NCBI GenBank assembly: GCA_950022655.1
Contig: OX465583.1
Span: 30,531,360-30,595,359 of the forward strand
Source of the DNA: Alentia gelatinosa
Taxonomy: Eukaryota; Annelida; Polychaeta; Phyllodocida; Polynoidae
Reading direction: 5' to 3'
Length of the DNA stretch: 64,000 nucleotides
The notes beneath the pieces were generated by a model. It did not search any database and was not told the DNA's origin. It saw only the letters and a program-made list of their open reading frames with translations. The position numbers were made by a program, and so were the translations under genes. Below, piece after piece: positions 12,140 through 23,567 of this stretch; the first letter of the stretch is position 1, and each line of letters opens with the position of its first letter.

Positions 12140-13257
12140 GCTTATACGGAATTTTACGGTCTTTCCCTGGCAACTGGGGTGCCAGGGAAATACCATAAAT
12201 TGTATGGGTGACCGTAATATAATTCTGACCGTAAATCTTAACTGTTCTAAACTGCATTTTGCTGGCGGTTTAAACCTGTAATATATTTCAGACCATACAT
12301 TTTCACTTTAATAAACTGTATTTTGAAAACGGTTCAAACCTGTAGATATGAAGGTGCAAAGCTGAATGAAATACACTACATATACAGCCCTTCAATATGC
12401 ATATACCAGAAATATTGTTATTGAGGTTCTTGAGAACTGTTACATGTAGAGAACCATCCATAAAGTATGTACACAGAATTTCTGAATATTTTTACTCCCC
12501 CCCCCCAATATTGTGTGCAATAGAAACAAAGAAGGACCATATATGCAGAATTTCCAAAATCCTTGACCCTCCAACCCCCCCCCCCTCCCTCAATGCATGT
12601 GGACTTTATGGATGGCCCCCAGGAGCTATTGAAATCATGAAAACAAAAGTGAATATTTTGTGATGGCTACCATCATAGATTCCATATCAGAATATAGGCT
12701 TATCAGTGTCATCAATAATCATTATCAATGATATTTCAACATCTAAGTTTTTCAACTCTGATGTTATTAGTGCAGACTATGTCACAGGAATACTCATCAG
12801 AATCTGAGAGTACAAGGCTGCATTTGATATGATAGGGTGAAGTCAATCCTAGTTATTTTTTAGAAATGTCCTATGAAAGTGGTGTCTAATCCTTTGAATG
12901 ATATTAATGCCATGACAACCTCAGAATAAATGTGCTCTAAATAGCAGAAACCTCAAAGGAGATTAATGAATATCTATTACACATTCTGATGAAGTTAACT
13001 CTTGCATTTTATTCACCACTTTGGTTTATTGCTGATATTGGAGTTATTCTTAGTGTATCTAATGTATCCATATTTACAATTTTATACTGTAAACTGACCG
13101 TAGATTGGGTGAATTACAGTCCTCAATATGCTTACAGTTAAATACTGTTTTTATTATACCAAATATACGGTATGGAACTGTGGATAAGATTACAGTGATA
13201 TACCGTCTACGTTTACGGTAGTATCCCGTATATTTTACTGAACTTTTTACAGTGTAG
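12140..13257. repeat. Degenerate ACGGT/TACAGT-rich repeat, extent uncertain
   Basis: Several related units occur here. Near 12,170 there is a hairpin (TTTCCCTGGCA and TGCCAGGGAAA). Two adjacent units near 12,250 and 12,320 each contain AAACTG(C/T)ATTTTG followed by GGTT(C/T)AAACCTGTA. At 13,100-13,257 there are repeated TTTACGGTA and ATACGGTA stretches ending in TTTTTACAGTGTAG, which resembles a transposon end. No matching left terminus was found, so whether this is one element or several is unknown. The CCATCCATAAA element at 12,449-12,621 lies within it. Confidence 0.35.
12449..12621. repeat. MITE of the CCATCCATAAA family, copy 1
   Basis: The ends are inverted: CCATCCATAAAGTATGTACA on the left and GACTTTATGGATGGCCCCC on the right. 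Two C-rich runs lie inside. The element shares its end and the adjacent ACAGAATTTCTGAAT segment with the copy at 20,681-20,794, which is in the opposite orientation, and its end sequence with a lone end at 17,058. It has no coding potential. Confidence 0.65.
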
Positions 13258-13768
13258 TGTACGATTCAACAGGCCCGTTCCATGGCTGACGCGGTACGTA
13301 GGAAAGCCCATTTAATAACAGACTTCGGCCATATACCGATGCCGGCCCATGAGCATTTGGCCTGCTCCACCACACAGGTTCTATATATATCTCCCTCGCA
13401 GTCATTAATAGGGCGTCCGTGCGGCGCCCATTCGGCATCATTGAATGAACCTGATGGAACATGCCCTATATCCAGGAGCGTATCAAATTAGGCTTCGAAA
13501 TGTTTAGGGATATTTCAATATATCATATCTGACTATCCACAATATGGCAGTTGTAATAATGTTGCATTGTGCCTAATGGGGTTGGGATTCTTGCAGTAGC
13601 AGGAGAGAGAGCGGCATTTGCTAAAGACACCCAAACACGACCAGGGCCTCTGTACCCGGCCCCCTTCACTCGAGGTCACATGACTGAGTGCAGCATTACC
13701 CTACTTACTGAGTGCTCAGCCTCACTCTCTCCCACTACACTGTCCATGGCACTGCAGCCCGAGCAACC

Positions 13769-14120
13769 CACATACATACACAATATTGAATGGTTTCAGA
13801 TACAAGCGGCCGTGTGCTCCGACGAGTTGACGCGTAGTGATATCCGAGAGTGTGCGAGGATATTGCACAGAGTCAACTCCGAGGAGCATACAACATGCTT
13901 TTATCTGAAATCAGTCTATATTGTATTTAATATCCACCTTTTCTGGGCCAGTGGTATGTCAATATCAGTTCATTTTAGTAATGCACTATTTTCCCATACG
14001 CACTATTTTTCCGTATGCACTACCCGGAGCATACAACATATCCGTATATGCGCTGGGTATTCCATAAAACTCCCTATGTATTTTCTATGGACACTTTGTA
14101 TTAGCTGGATAATAAATCAC
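13769..14120 (+). repeat. Two-module palindromic repeat, copy 1
   Basis: The left module (about 13,780-13,935) is a long imperfect hairpin. One arm runs ACAATATTGAATGGTTTCAG to GAGTTGACGCG, and the other arm is its inverse, AGTCAACTCCGAGGAGC to CAGTCTATATTGT. The right module (to about 14,120) has related outer segments, TAATATCCACC and GCTGGATAATAAA. The same two modules occur, inverted, at 46,799-47,147. Both copies keep an open frame with shared peptide blocks such as WFQIQAAVCS, but the long hairpin makes a structural, non-coding repeat more likely. Confidence 0.7.
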
Positions 14121-14453
14121 CACATGGCCAGTAAGATCCATCAAAAATGGGCAAGTTAACAACCGAATTCACGTAAACAGCTGACACAGACATTGAAGAA
14201 AAGGGCTACACCCATAGCCAATCGCCCTGCGATCAACATGAGGCAGACTCGAAAGCAAATTTTGCCCGGCTGTAGGCAGCCATCAACTGCCTCATGGTCA
14301 CGGTCAAGACTGGTCCGGGAGAGAGGCAATGCAGCACTTCACTTCAGGTAGCTGTACCATCTAACTCTCTGCCCAACAGGCACCTTAAATCCCTATCGGT
14401 GGTACACTGAGAGCCACCCGGCACCACCCGTACGCCCAACTACTGTCTACTGG

Positions 14454-14696
14454 TTGGCCCTGTCCCTGCTACCACCATCAGAGACCACATGGAGGGTCGT
14501 GTGCAGGCTCCAAGAGGGAGAGAACAACGCTCGGCACACTATTGTTAGCCAAGCACCTATGGCTTGTCCCCCCCTCATGGATGATCCGGACACCCCTGAT
14601 TGCTTGTATTGCCAGCCCGTAGGCATTGTCTACCACCACACTAAGGCCACTTGCCATATTAAAGCAAAGGAAGCTGCCAAGGTGGCCACCTTTTAA
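14454..14696 (+). CDS. Unrecognised small ORF with a CCHC-like cluster (possible gag or exon fragment)
   Basis: I do not recognise this frame. It lies in a patch (about 14,160-14,900) that is clearly richer in G and C than its surroundings. The open stretch has no ATG at its 5' end, so if real it is an exon or a remnant. Near its C-terminus it contains CLYCQPVGIVYHHTKATCH, which fits C-x2-C-x8-H-x4-C, a longer spacing than the C-x2-C-x4-H-x4-C of retroviral-type zinc knuckles. It ends KEAAKVATF before a stop. It could be a degraded Gag from a retroelement, a host exon, or chance. Confidence 0.2.
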   Translation: MALSLLPPSETTWRVVCRLQEGENNARHTIVSQAPMACPPLMDDPDTPDCLYCQPVGIVYHHTKATCHIKAKEAAKVATF

Positions 14697-14699
14697 AAA

Positions 14700-15344
14700 T
14701 AGGCCAGGAGAGACTGACCGACCAACCAGCTCCGGCAGCGAAGAACCCTGGATACAGGATGCCCTGGTGCCACCCGGAGTCCCCAGGTCACTGTCGCATG
14801 CCTCCTAGCCCTTCACTACCTTACCACAACATCTCAACCCACCCACCCCCTCTGAGGGCGCCTGTCCACAAGACTGCTGAACCCCCCTCAGTTGGGCAGA
14901 TATAGCACATGGTTGTACATTTCATGAAACAAGCATGAATTTTGGTACATGGGACAATTTTTATATGCATGGGCATTGCAGATTTATACATTCAGGGAGC
15001 AGGGTGGCAGTCAGTTTGACCATCAAAGAGCACTATAACCACAGAGCATTATTACCAAGAACAAACCTATATGAATCACCTCAAATGTGTGCAAGAGGAA
15101 TATCAAGATCTATATGGAATGATTGATTTATCAATGTTTTTACCATATACAAGCATGTGGAAAGGGGCCATCTTAGACTTTCCTCCAAATATTTCATAGA
15201 TCTGGAAATTCTTCATGTAGGACTCTAATCGCAACCACACAAATGACTGATGACTTATACAATGATATTTTCTGTGTGGGCTTTGCTGTTTGACCCTAAT
15301 AATGTTCCAAGATAGCCTCAATTGTGTGACCCCTTCCTTGGAAT
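14700..15344. other. Unassigned sequence between the GC-richer patch and the satellite
   Basis: The first part is still C-rich (to about 14,900). No gene or repeat structure is seen in the remainder. Confidence 0.3.
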
Positions 15345-16240
15345 TAAATCCTGAATATAGCTTGTAGGATTCTCAACGTACAAGTGTACCCAGGGGCTTC
15401 CCCCCTCCATCCCTATAGAGGCACTTTGCCCCTGACCCATTCCGACCATGTAGTCTCAAATCAGTAACCATCCTGCCCCTTGAGACAAAATCCTTAAGAC
15501 GGCTTGTATAATGTTTAAACGCCAAGTGCTTGCTCAGGCTTTGCCCCCTTGACCTATAGGGGTAGGCAGGGCTTTGCCACTGGAACCCGCTGATCTTCCC
15601 TGGTAGTCTCAGATATGTAATTCCTCACCCCTGAAAATAAATTCTGAGAACAGTTTGTATAATGTATGAAACCCTAGTGTTTCCAGGGTTTGCCCCTTGG
15701 ACTACCAGATGCCATTTGCCACTGGACCCCTGACAATCTCCCAAGGTAGTATCAGGGGTGAAAATCTCCCCAAGACATAACCCTGGGTACAGCTTTTATA
15801 AATGTAAAGTCCAAGTATTTCCAGGTTTTTTCCCCCTTAGCTCCCATGAGGGCTTTACTGCTCATACCCCTGGTAATATTTCCATATAACATAAGGCATG
15901 TAACACAACTCCTGGAAATAAGATCCTGGATACAGCTTGTATAATCTTTTTTGTCTAAGTGCTCCCAGGGGGTTCCCCCTGGACCCCAAAAAGGGGCTAT
16001 ACCACTAGACCCCTGGCAATTTCTCAAGTAGCGTTAGGTATGTATCTCCCCTTCCCTGAGACTTGGGATAGGACAGTCTAACCCCAATCCCTGAAACAAA
16101 ACCCTGGATACAGATTGCATTTTCTTCTAAGGGCTTTGCCCCTGGACCCCCAGAAAGGGCTTTTCTGCTAGACCCTGACAATATTCACGCATGACCTAAG
16201 ATGTGTATGGCCCCCCCTCTCCATGAAAATCCTGATATTT
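15345..16240 (+). repeat. Degenerate tandem satellite, about six units of roughly 143 bp
   Basis: A landmark of the form CCTGGATACAGCTTGTATAAT recurs near 15,350, 15,492, 15,640, 15,780, 15,923 and 16,101. The spacing is therefore about 142, 148, 140, 143 and 178 bp. Between landmarks, each unit repeats a C-rich block like GGGGCTTTGCCCCTGGACCCC and a (C/T)TCCC(A/T)GGTAGT-like block. Units differ from each other throughout, so the array is old. No element boundary was seen. Confidence 0.75.
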
Positions 16241-17950
16241 ATGTTCATCTATGAATTATCACATATTGACTGTATAGGATAGTCCATTATGCCTAGGTTG
16301 AAAGTACACATGTCAGTCTTAAATGAGAAATGTAGAATTAATTTCTATTATTATCAATAAAAAAGAGCAAAGCTCGTTCAATAGAAAAAGAAGATAAATT
16401 CAAGTATAACAAAGTGTTTGGCTTAAGTAATTTTTACTGAAGGAATGATATTTCTGTTGAAATTAAAGTAAGAATTTTTGACAAATGTTAATTGTTTGCC
16501 AAACGTTTGCTTTGGTGCACCTGTAGTGCCGTGGCTTGTGTTGGTACCGTGGTTACCATTCTATTTCCCCAAAACCAGTCCGACTTCTCCGACACACTGC
16601 AACACAGCCCACCCCATAAATACAGCTACAATGTGGAAAGTTTCCGTCATAGCATTGCATATCGGTATCTGTCAGGACCAGTGGGTGAATGTCTCTTTTG
16701 TGTACAGCAAGCTGAAAGTCTATATGTAAAACCCTCCCTACGCTCTGCAGCATATCTGATCTTGTTCCACTCCCGATAATATCAGGTCCAGGCAGCAATT
16801 AGGGAGGTTATTTGTCTATCAGTGTAGTCCTAACTGTACAATCTTAGGACCATTTAGCCACGGAGACATGCTATTTGACACACTGTCAATGAGGTGTTGA
16901 TGGTCACGTTCAGGCCTGCTAGCATCACTTAAATAGAATCAGGCAGTGCATTACAGAGCATCTTTTAGCTAAAAAGGGAACTCTATAGTATTAGAGACGG
17001 CAAATCGGGGTGTCTTGAGGAAGGATATTTGGCTTTCTTTATAGGTTTATTACATCTATGGGGCCGTCCATAAATTATGTCACATTTAGGGGGATAGGGG
17101 GTAGATTGAAAAGTGTGACAGCCTAAAAATCACAGGGGGGAGTGTCCAGAGATGTGTGACAGAACACACGTCACCTAATTCCAGGACTTTAGAGGCAACT
17201 TTCCAAGACTTTAGAGTCAACTTTGCGCATGCTGGAAAGGTGTTGGAAAAATATGATAATAATAATTCTAAGCTTATCTGTCATTGATGGACCACAGTCA
17301 GCTCCTTGTTATCGCCTGGGAAGTTCTAGGATAATCCGCTCTGCAATTTGTGAGCCATGAAAATCATGATCAATCTTCATTAAATCAAAGCGCCAGACAT
17401 CATATTAGCAAAAGCTAAAAACTGAAATGATCTCCTCAGTTTTTTTAGATTTCTAGATTGTGATCACATTACCTCCGACTGACATGTTGCTTCAAAAGCC
17501 AAATTTAAAGTCCAGACATCCTTACTTTGGCCTGCCAGAAATATTCATATGAATATGTATACTTTGAAAAGTGAAAAACTTATTTCTTCTCATTTCTATA
17601 CATCAAGATTCAAGATTTGGTATAAAACGTATATATATATATAACAATTTTGGCGGTTCATCTCAACCACCGAGACAGTAAGGAAGTTGAAACAAGTAAT
17701 AATCCAAGCTGATCCATCGCTTCGGAGAGGCTAGAAGCAAAGATAGTCTATGCGTGTGATTTTGTACCACTCCATGCATGTCCATTTTCTGGCGCATACG
17801 CCCGCATACATGTTCCTTGATGGTAGTTAATGACTTTAATTCCGGATAGGTGCTAATACATGTATGTACATCGTAAACATTAATAATAAACATTAATCAT
17901 ACATATACCTACACTTCGGAATACACACACATTTATATATAGAAAAAAAG
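16241..17950. other. Unassigned sequence, with one lone CCATCCATAAA-type end at 17,058
   Basis: The segment GGGGCCGTCCATAAATTATG near 17,058-17,078, followed by G-rich runs, looks like one terminus of the MITE family found at 12.4 and 20.7 kb. Its partner end was not found. No gene is recognised in the rest of the stretch. Confidence 0.35.
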
Positions 17951-17962
17951 ATAATAACATGA

Positions 17963-18800
17963 GACGTCACGAGTTTGAGTTTGAGTTTATCTATGCCCAG
18001 AGGAGGTGCACAGCGCAGCGCCCCCTATACCGACTTGGTTCATATATATACGATCGTGGCTGCCTCACGGCGCCACTTTCAAACATGACAGCTAGGAGAA
18101 AGGAGCTCCCTAGTCTGACCCTCACCAAACACATTTCAGGTGATAATTACGTTAATAATGATTGTAAGAACACAGAATAAAAACCATTAGAGAGGTTTTG
18201 AGCCCCCGCATATGGGTATTTTTTAGGGGGGTATGAAATATAATCCTAATAATTAGGTATCATATTTTAAAGATATTGTATTCAAAAGCAGCAAGAACAC
18301 ACATTTATCCGGAGGTGCTATTGAGTTCTTTGGTGGTTTTAAATACATTAGATATCAATCTACCAATAGATCAAAAGATCTTTGATAGAACTCGATTAGT
18401 TTGGATGCAGAAGCTGTTCAAAGTTAGCCAAATTTGTCATGTTTTAGTGAGGGAATCTGACTCAACTGTCAAAAGAAACCAAGACCGATTTACATAATTT
18501 ATAGATAATGACATTCCTAAAGTAAGCAATGGGTCCAATCAACACAGTGTTAGGGAGATGTTGGTTGTTGAAACTCTAGAACTTTAGCTGTTAATGTCTG
18601 TATCAACTATTCTGTTACGCCTCGTAAATACACCTTTAACTATTCTGTGTCAGTTAAGAGGCAGCAGGTTGTACAGTGCGTCATGTGTTGTTTTGGTTCT
18701 CTATTATCGCCCAGCACTACAGAGGGCGCTGCGCTGTGCACCTCCTCTGATCTATGCCGACACAATGTGCGACAAAAATAAACTCAAACTTAAACGAGTG
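17963..18800. repeat. Foldback element copy 1 with a loop of about 700 bp
   Basis: The left arm (about 17,966-18,025) reads ACGAGTTTGAGTTTGAGTTT and continues to GAGGAGGTGCACAGCGCAGC. The right arm (about 18,718-18,803) is its reverse complement, ending CAAACTTAAACGAGTGGC. The interior shows no gene. The outer arm sequence is shared with the foldback at 32,241-32,370, while the inner arm sequences differ. The short TIR element at 18,812-18,950 directly abuts the right arm, as at 32.4 kb. Confidence 0.7.
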
Positions 18801-18811
18801 GCGTCTAGATT

Positions 18812-18950
18812 TCATCCTACCCCTTTTCCCTGATTTTGGGATATTAGAAAGTAGTGCCATAAACAACACTTTATGCCACACTCGTGACATATTTACAAAC
18901 CCCATATTAAGCCTATGGCGTTTTTTTTTATTAGGGGTCGAATAAAGAAT
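18812..18950 (-). repeat. Short TIR element of the CATAGGCTTAACAT family, copy 1
   Basis: The left end is TTTCATCCTACCCCTTTTCC and the right end is TTATTAGGGGTCGAATAAA. The inverted ends resemble those at 32,377-32,508. The interior contains ATTAAGCCTATGGCG, the reverse complement of the motif CATAGGCTTAA that also marks copies at 22.7, 35.9 and 49.6 kb. Confidence 0.65.
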
Positions 18951-20680
18951 TCTACCTAGTCGCCTGTATACACAACCGCAACCACACTATGGCAACAGCG
19001 CCACTGCTACCGCTACTTTTCACCTGCCGACAAGATGTCTGTCAAAGTTTAGCATGCATTTAATCTAATGTGCAAATTAGGGAATGTTGGTGAGATCGCT
19101 AAAATTCTGCACAAATGATTCAACCCGGCTTGATTTCATTGTGTTATGAAAAATTGGTTACCAATATGCACCTTGGCAGGGAGAAATTATTGCCCGGGTT
19201 TGGAATTTTGCTGTATAAACTTATTGGTACGTTTTTTTCCCGAAACGTCTAATCATCAGTCGGCGATTCCTAATTCTATAATCAGTGGTCAAAATCGGTA
19301 GGTGTTAACTCGGCCAGACACGCCAGTATACGAACCGGCAAGTGGAAACAAGCTTGTTGGCAGGTGGAAATAAACCTTAAAGGCAGTGTAGTGCTGAGAC
19401 AATAAGATCCCGCGAGATTAACCAGTGAGCTGATCCCAAAGTCACAGGAGTACCACCCTTCTCAGTAATAATGTCACGTCAAGCCAAGAGTTAACCGAGA
19501 TGGAAATGCGACCATTTTGCCATCCTTTCGGGACCGCTACGACTAAGCAACGCGATATAGTGATAAGGGAACTTTAGTATCTGACAATTAGATGGCAAAG
19601 TCTCGTTGGGTTACAAGAAGAGTGTTATGGAGGCGTAGAGAAAAATGAAAATAAATTGATAATAAGAACAGATAAATGGATCCACCTGTGTCTACGATAG
19701 CGGCTATACTATGTCCTTTTTTCGTGAAGAATATGTAGGTATACACATATATACATGACCCATTCTCACGAATATATGACCCGTTGTCACGTTCTCATGA
19801 ATGTTTTTTGTCCTGCCTCTAACATGTACATAACAAACAATGAATACAAAACACATTTTGCACTTTAACTATGATCTTAACAAAGCTGCCTCATTGTAAG
19901 CAAAACGTGTCAAGCAGTTTTAAACAAAACAAGCCTTTAAGAATTATTTTTCCAACACTTTTTGGCTGATATGCTATATCTTGTGGTATTAACGTCGTCC
20001 ATTTCCTACTGAAAAAATATAAAATGTTATAATGAATCAATATTATTGAAAGTTACATTCTTAGAAAGGTGTGATATTCGACCCTATCATAAAGCTGTTT
20101 TTTTTTTATATTCAAAAACCAGCTTAGCTCTTTTTGTATTGATCAACATCTATTAAAAGTTCAAATTAACGTGTGTACAACTCCAAAGCTGAACAATTGC
20201 CTATCCCCAAGACTACATGTGGTTATCGAACGGATAACAAACAGTTTAGTGTTGAAAGATATTTGTACAGTCTACCGCTGAAAGATTCACACCTTATCAA
20301 TAATGGAATTATTTTATTAGGCAGCTCTTTGTCTCCACGTAAAAGGTATGGAGGGGAAAACAAGAACAGACATGACATAACTACGGAATGACAGACAAGA
20401 ACCAACAAGACATAACAGGACATCATCACATCTTTTTAATCACATTCCGGTTCTCCTTGAAGAGGAGTATCCGCAGCTTTGGACATTTCCTAAGTCAATG
20501 TAGACAGACCTACATACAACACCGATGAATGTATCCCAAGGCTTGATCTACACTCGAGCAATGGACAAGAAAATTATCAATAGTATCCAGCTTATTACTG
20601 GTGACACAAAGTGGGGATTCAAATAAACCTCTTATAACATCAACAGCAATTTTCAACTTTACGAAGAAGGCAGAGTAGCT
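18951..20680. other. Unassigned sequence
   Basis: No reading frame, RNA gene or strong repeat structure was recognised. Confidence 0.35.
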
Positions 20681-20794
20681 AGGGGTCATCCATAGAGTAC
20701 GTACACACTGAGGGGGGAGGGGGATAAACATTTTTGGAGGTCGGGGGTCCAAAATTTCAGAAATTCTGCGTACATATTTTATGGATGGCCTCCC
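20681..20794. repeat. MITE of the CCATCCATAAA family, copy 2
   Basis: The ends are AGGGGTCATCCATAGAGTAC and TTTTATGGATGGCCTCCCT, imperfect inverted repeats. It contains a G-rich run and the segment TTTCAGAAATTCTGCGTACA, the inverse of the corresponding part of copy 1 at 12.4 kb. It is non-coding. Confidence 0.65.
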
Positions 20795-23560
20795 TACCCA
20801 AATATCTTTTCACTGTCATACTCATCTTTGTGCAATAACATACACCATTGTTATTTTTTAACCGTGCATTGGGTTTACACCTTACTTGGAAACTTGTACG
20901 ATCACAGATCAGATCACTGTAAAAGATCTAAATCATTATAAAAGAGGCGAACCGCTACACGGATTCAAAACGCAACTCCATGTAGTGGCCAGCTACTTGT
21001 GTCTATGATGATTATTCATCATGTGCTAGCAACACAGGTTAGACTACAATTTAATACAGGTTTGGGAAGTAACAGATAAATATGGGTTATTAGGGGAACA
21101 AGGAGTATCTTTGTGAGGGGTAATTTTGGTTGGGGAGGGAGAGTGGGTAACGCAGGTTGTCACGATTCCATATTACCATATGCGCAAGATTGTATAAATG
21201 TTATCTTTATGTTGTTTATTCCAAAGTCTCATATAAACACATATATCTATTGTATGACGCGGAAACTATATGATGATAGCATTTTGAATTTTAAAAAAAC
21301 TATCCTGCAGGATTATCGGCATATCTGCCGGTACGATCTACCTCTACGGCAACTTCTATGATTCAGGTCATAATAATGTATGCATCCCAAGTCAAGAGGT
21401 GTTACTGAGTAGGCAATATTAAACGATTGGAGAAGGTTCTTTGATCAAGGAATTACAATCTTTGATTTGGTTTCCAAAGTATGATTCGTAAAGATGATTC
21501 GCAAAGTTCAACACGATCTTTTATGACTGATTCAAAAGTGGATGAACTAGAGTTCTATGAAAAGTTCACTGATCATTAGTCTATTGTCCACATCATTCAT
21601 AATTCAAATTTACAGTGAGTACATGTAGTTTGTGGTATTCTTGCAATTAAGCTTAAGTCCCAGTTCCATTCGTGCTTATGAATATCCCTGATCCGTTTTA
21701 TAGACATTACCTTGTTATTTTCAAATAAATCCTTGAAATAAATATAAACGTTTTTTTTTAGCTTGAAAAGACACTACTCTTATTTTGACATTTAATGAAG
21801 TCGTTATTCTATAAACACTCATTGGCTTTTTCCTTGTTGAAAACAGGTTGCTATGTATACAGTAACAATGACTTCCTGCACACCCGTGTGGAAACGGACG
21901 TTACGCCTAGAGTGTTAGCGGATGGATAACGGCCGACAGAAATTAGCGGCACGTCGCCTCGATCGTATTCATTGTGATATACGGCAAAATACAATAGATA
22001 TTCACACCTGACCACATCTAATCCTAATTAGATACGTAAATACATCGAGATATCAAAGAAATAACGTAAATAATATCGGCACTCACCTTTATAAGCACTA
22101 TAAATTATCCAAAGATAGCATTGGAACTAACCTTACCTCAAATCGCGGGAGCAATCTACTTGTCATAGGCCTACTGCCTGGGCCACACATCCAGCTTGCC
22201 CCCATGGTTAATGATATTAATTGTTTGCTTTTAAGAAGTATGTCAGACTAAAATATTATGACAGTTTTGATGAGGACAATGCTAGATAGATAGGCAAACT
22301 TGATAATATCTTGCTGTATATTTCTTCATTCTATACCTATCATCATCATACTCATCCTTTGTCTATACTGTATAATTGTAATATGGAAGGGGCCTGTTAA
22401 TGACCTGCGGCTTGTTTGTTATCAGAATGGCCAGAATACCTGCCTTGGCAGAGGCCATTTACGTACTTTTTTATGCGTAAATTAAAAAATTAAAAAATCC
22501 GAATAGGCCATCCAGATCAATGTATTTGTCTCCATCCAGTCACAGTAAGGCTATCAGATCAGTGTTCTAGTTTAAATTGAACATGCTTATAGCTCCACGC
22601 AGTAGGTTTGTTTAAGTCGCCACATTTGCGAGGATGACGTCAGAAACGTGACCCATTTAGGTGTGCTTGGTAACGGTAGATCGGGTGGGAGAATGAGGTC
22701 ATGGCAGCACATGGGCGTCTTGGATACAATCGGATTCATATATCATCCTATCCCTAATAAATAAAATGCCATAGGCTTAACATTAGCTTATTTCATGCGG
22801 CATGCAGTGACATAAAGTGTGATATATGTCTCTAGGGGCATTAAAATATTGATCAATCAGCGACCAGATCATGAGCAATTCTGAAAAAAGTTCTGGTTGC
22901 ACTCAAAACGACCATTCAAATGTTTGCTCACCTGAGAAAGAATATTGAGAGTGATTTACGATACCAGCCCCACCCCAAACGTCATTCTAATATAGACGAT
23001 GAATAAACACTTAAGGAAATTGAGTCATAATCGCCTACCAATGTACGCATACTAAATGATCGCTTCAAACTGAAACGGTGTCCTAATAAAGTGATGACAT
23101 CTCAAATAAAGTTTCGAGGAGTTGTTTTGTTTATAATATTAATATAATTCAGATACTTATTAGTTTGAAAATGAAAATAAGAATGCGAGTGCAGTGAGAA
23201 GATCGCGAGAAATATTGTTGTCAATGCATGGAAGAATCTACCGCAGTAGCGGTAGAAGTGATTCCGACACACGAGAAAGTCAAACAACATGGAGGAACTA
23301 AAATGGCGATTTACATATTATCAAATGGATCTCGGTGAGTGTTAGTATATTTCCTAATATCATAAAGTTGTGGAGCAGGGTAAGATAAATACCAAACCGA
23401 ACTCGCGGTAGATCTGGTCAGTTCTGTTACTATACCCATGCCGTATGTAAATACACACTGTTTCGCCATATAACGTAAAAATACTGTATGGACCAGTGGT
23501 CCAAGCTGGATTTTATGCTTGACGTTGAAACCTGACCAAAAGTTATTGTGTGATGTCATC
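20795..23560. other. Unassigned sequence with a partial CATAGGCTTAACAT repeat at 22,741-22,800
   Basis: At 22,741 the segment TATCATCCTATCCCTAATAA followed by GCCATAGGCTTAACAT matches one end of the short TIR family seen at 18.8 and 32.4 kb. No second end was found. No gene was recognised. Confidence 0.4.
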
Positions 23561-23567
23561 GCTGCCA

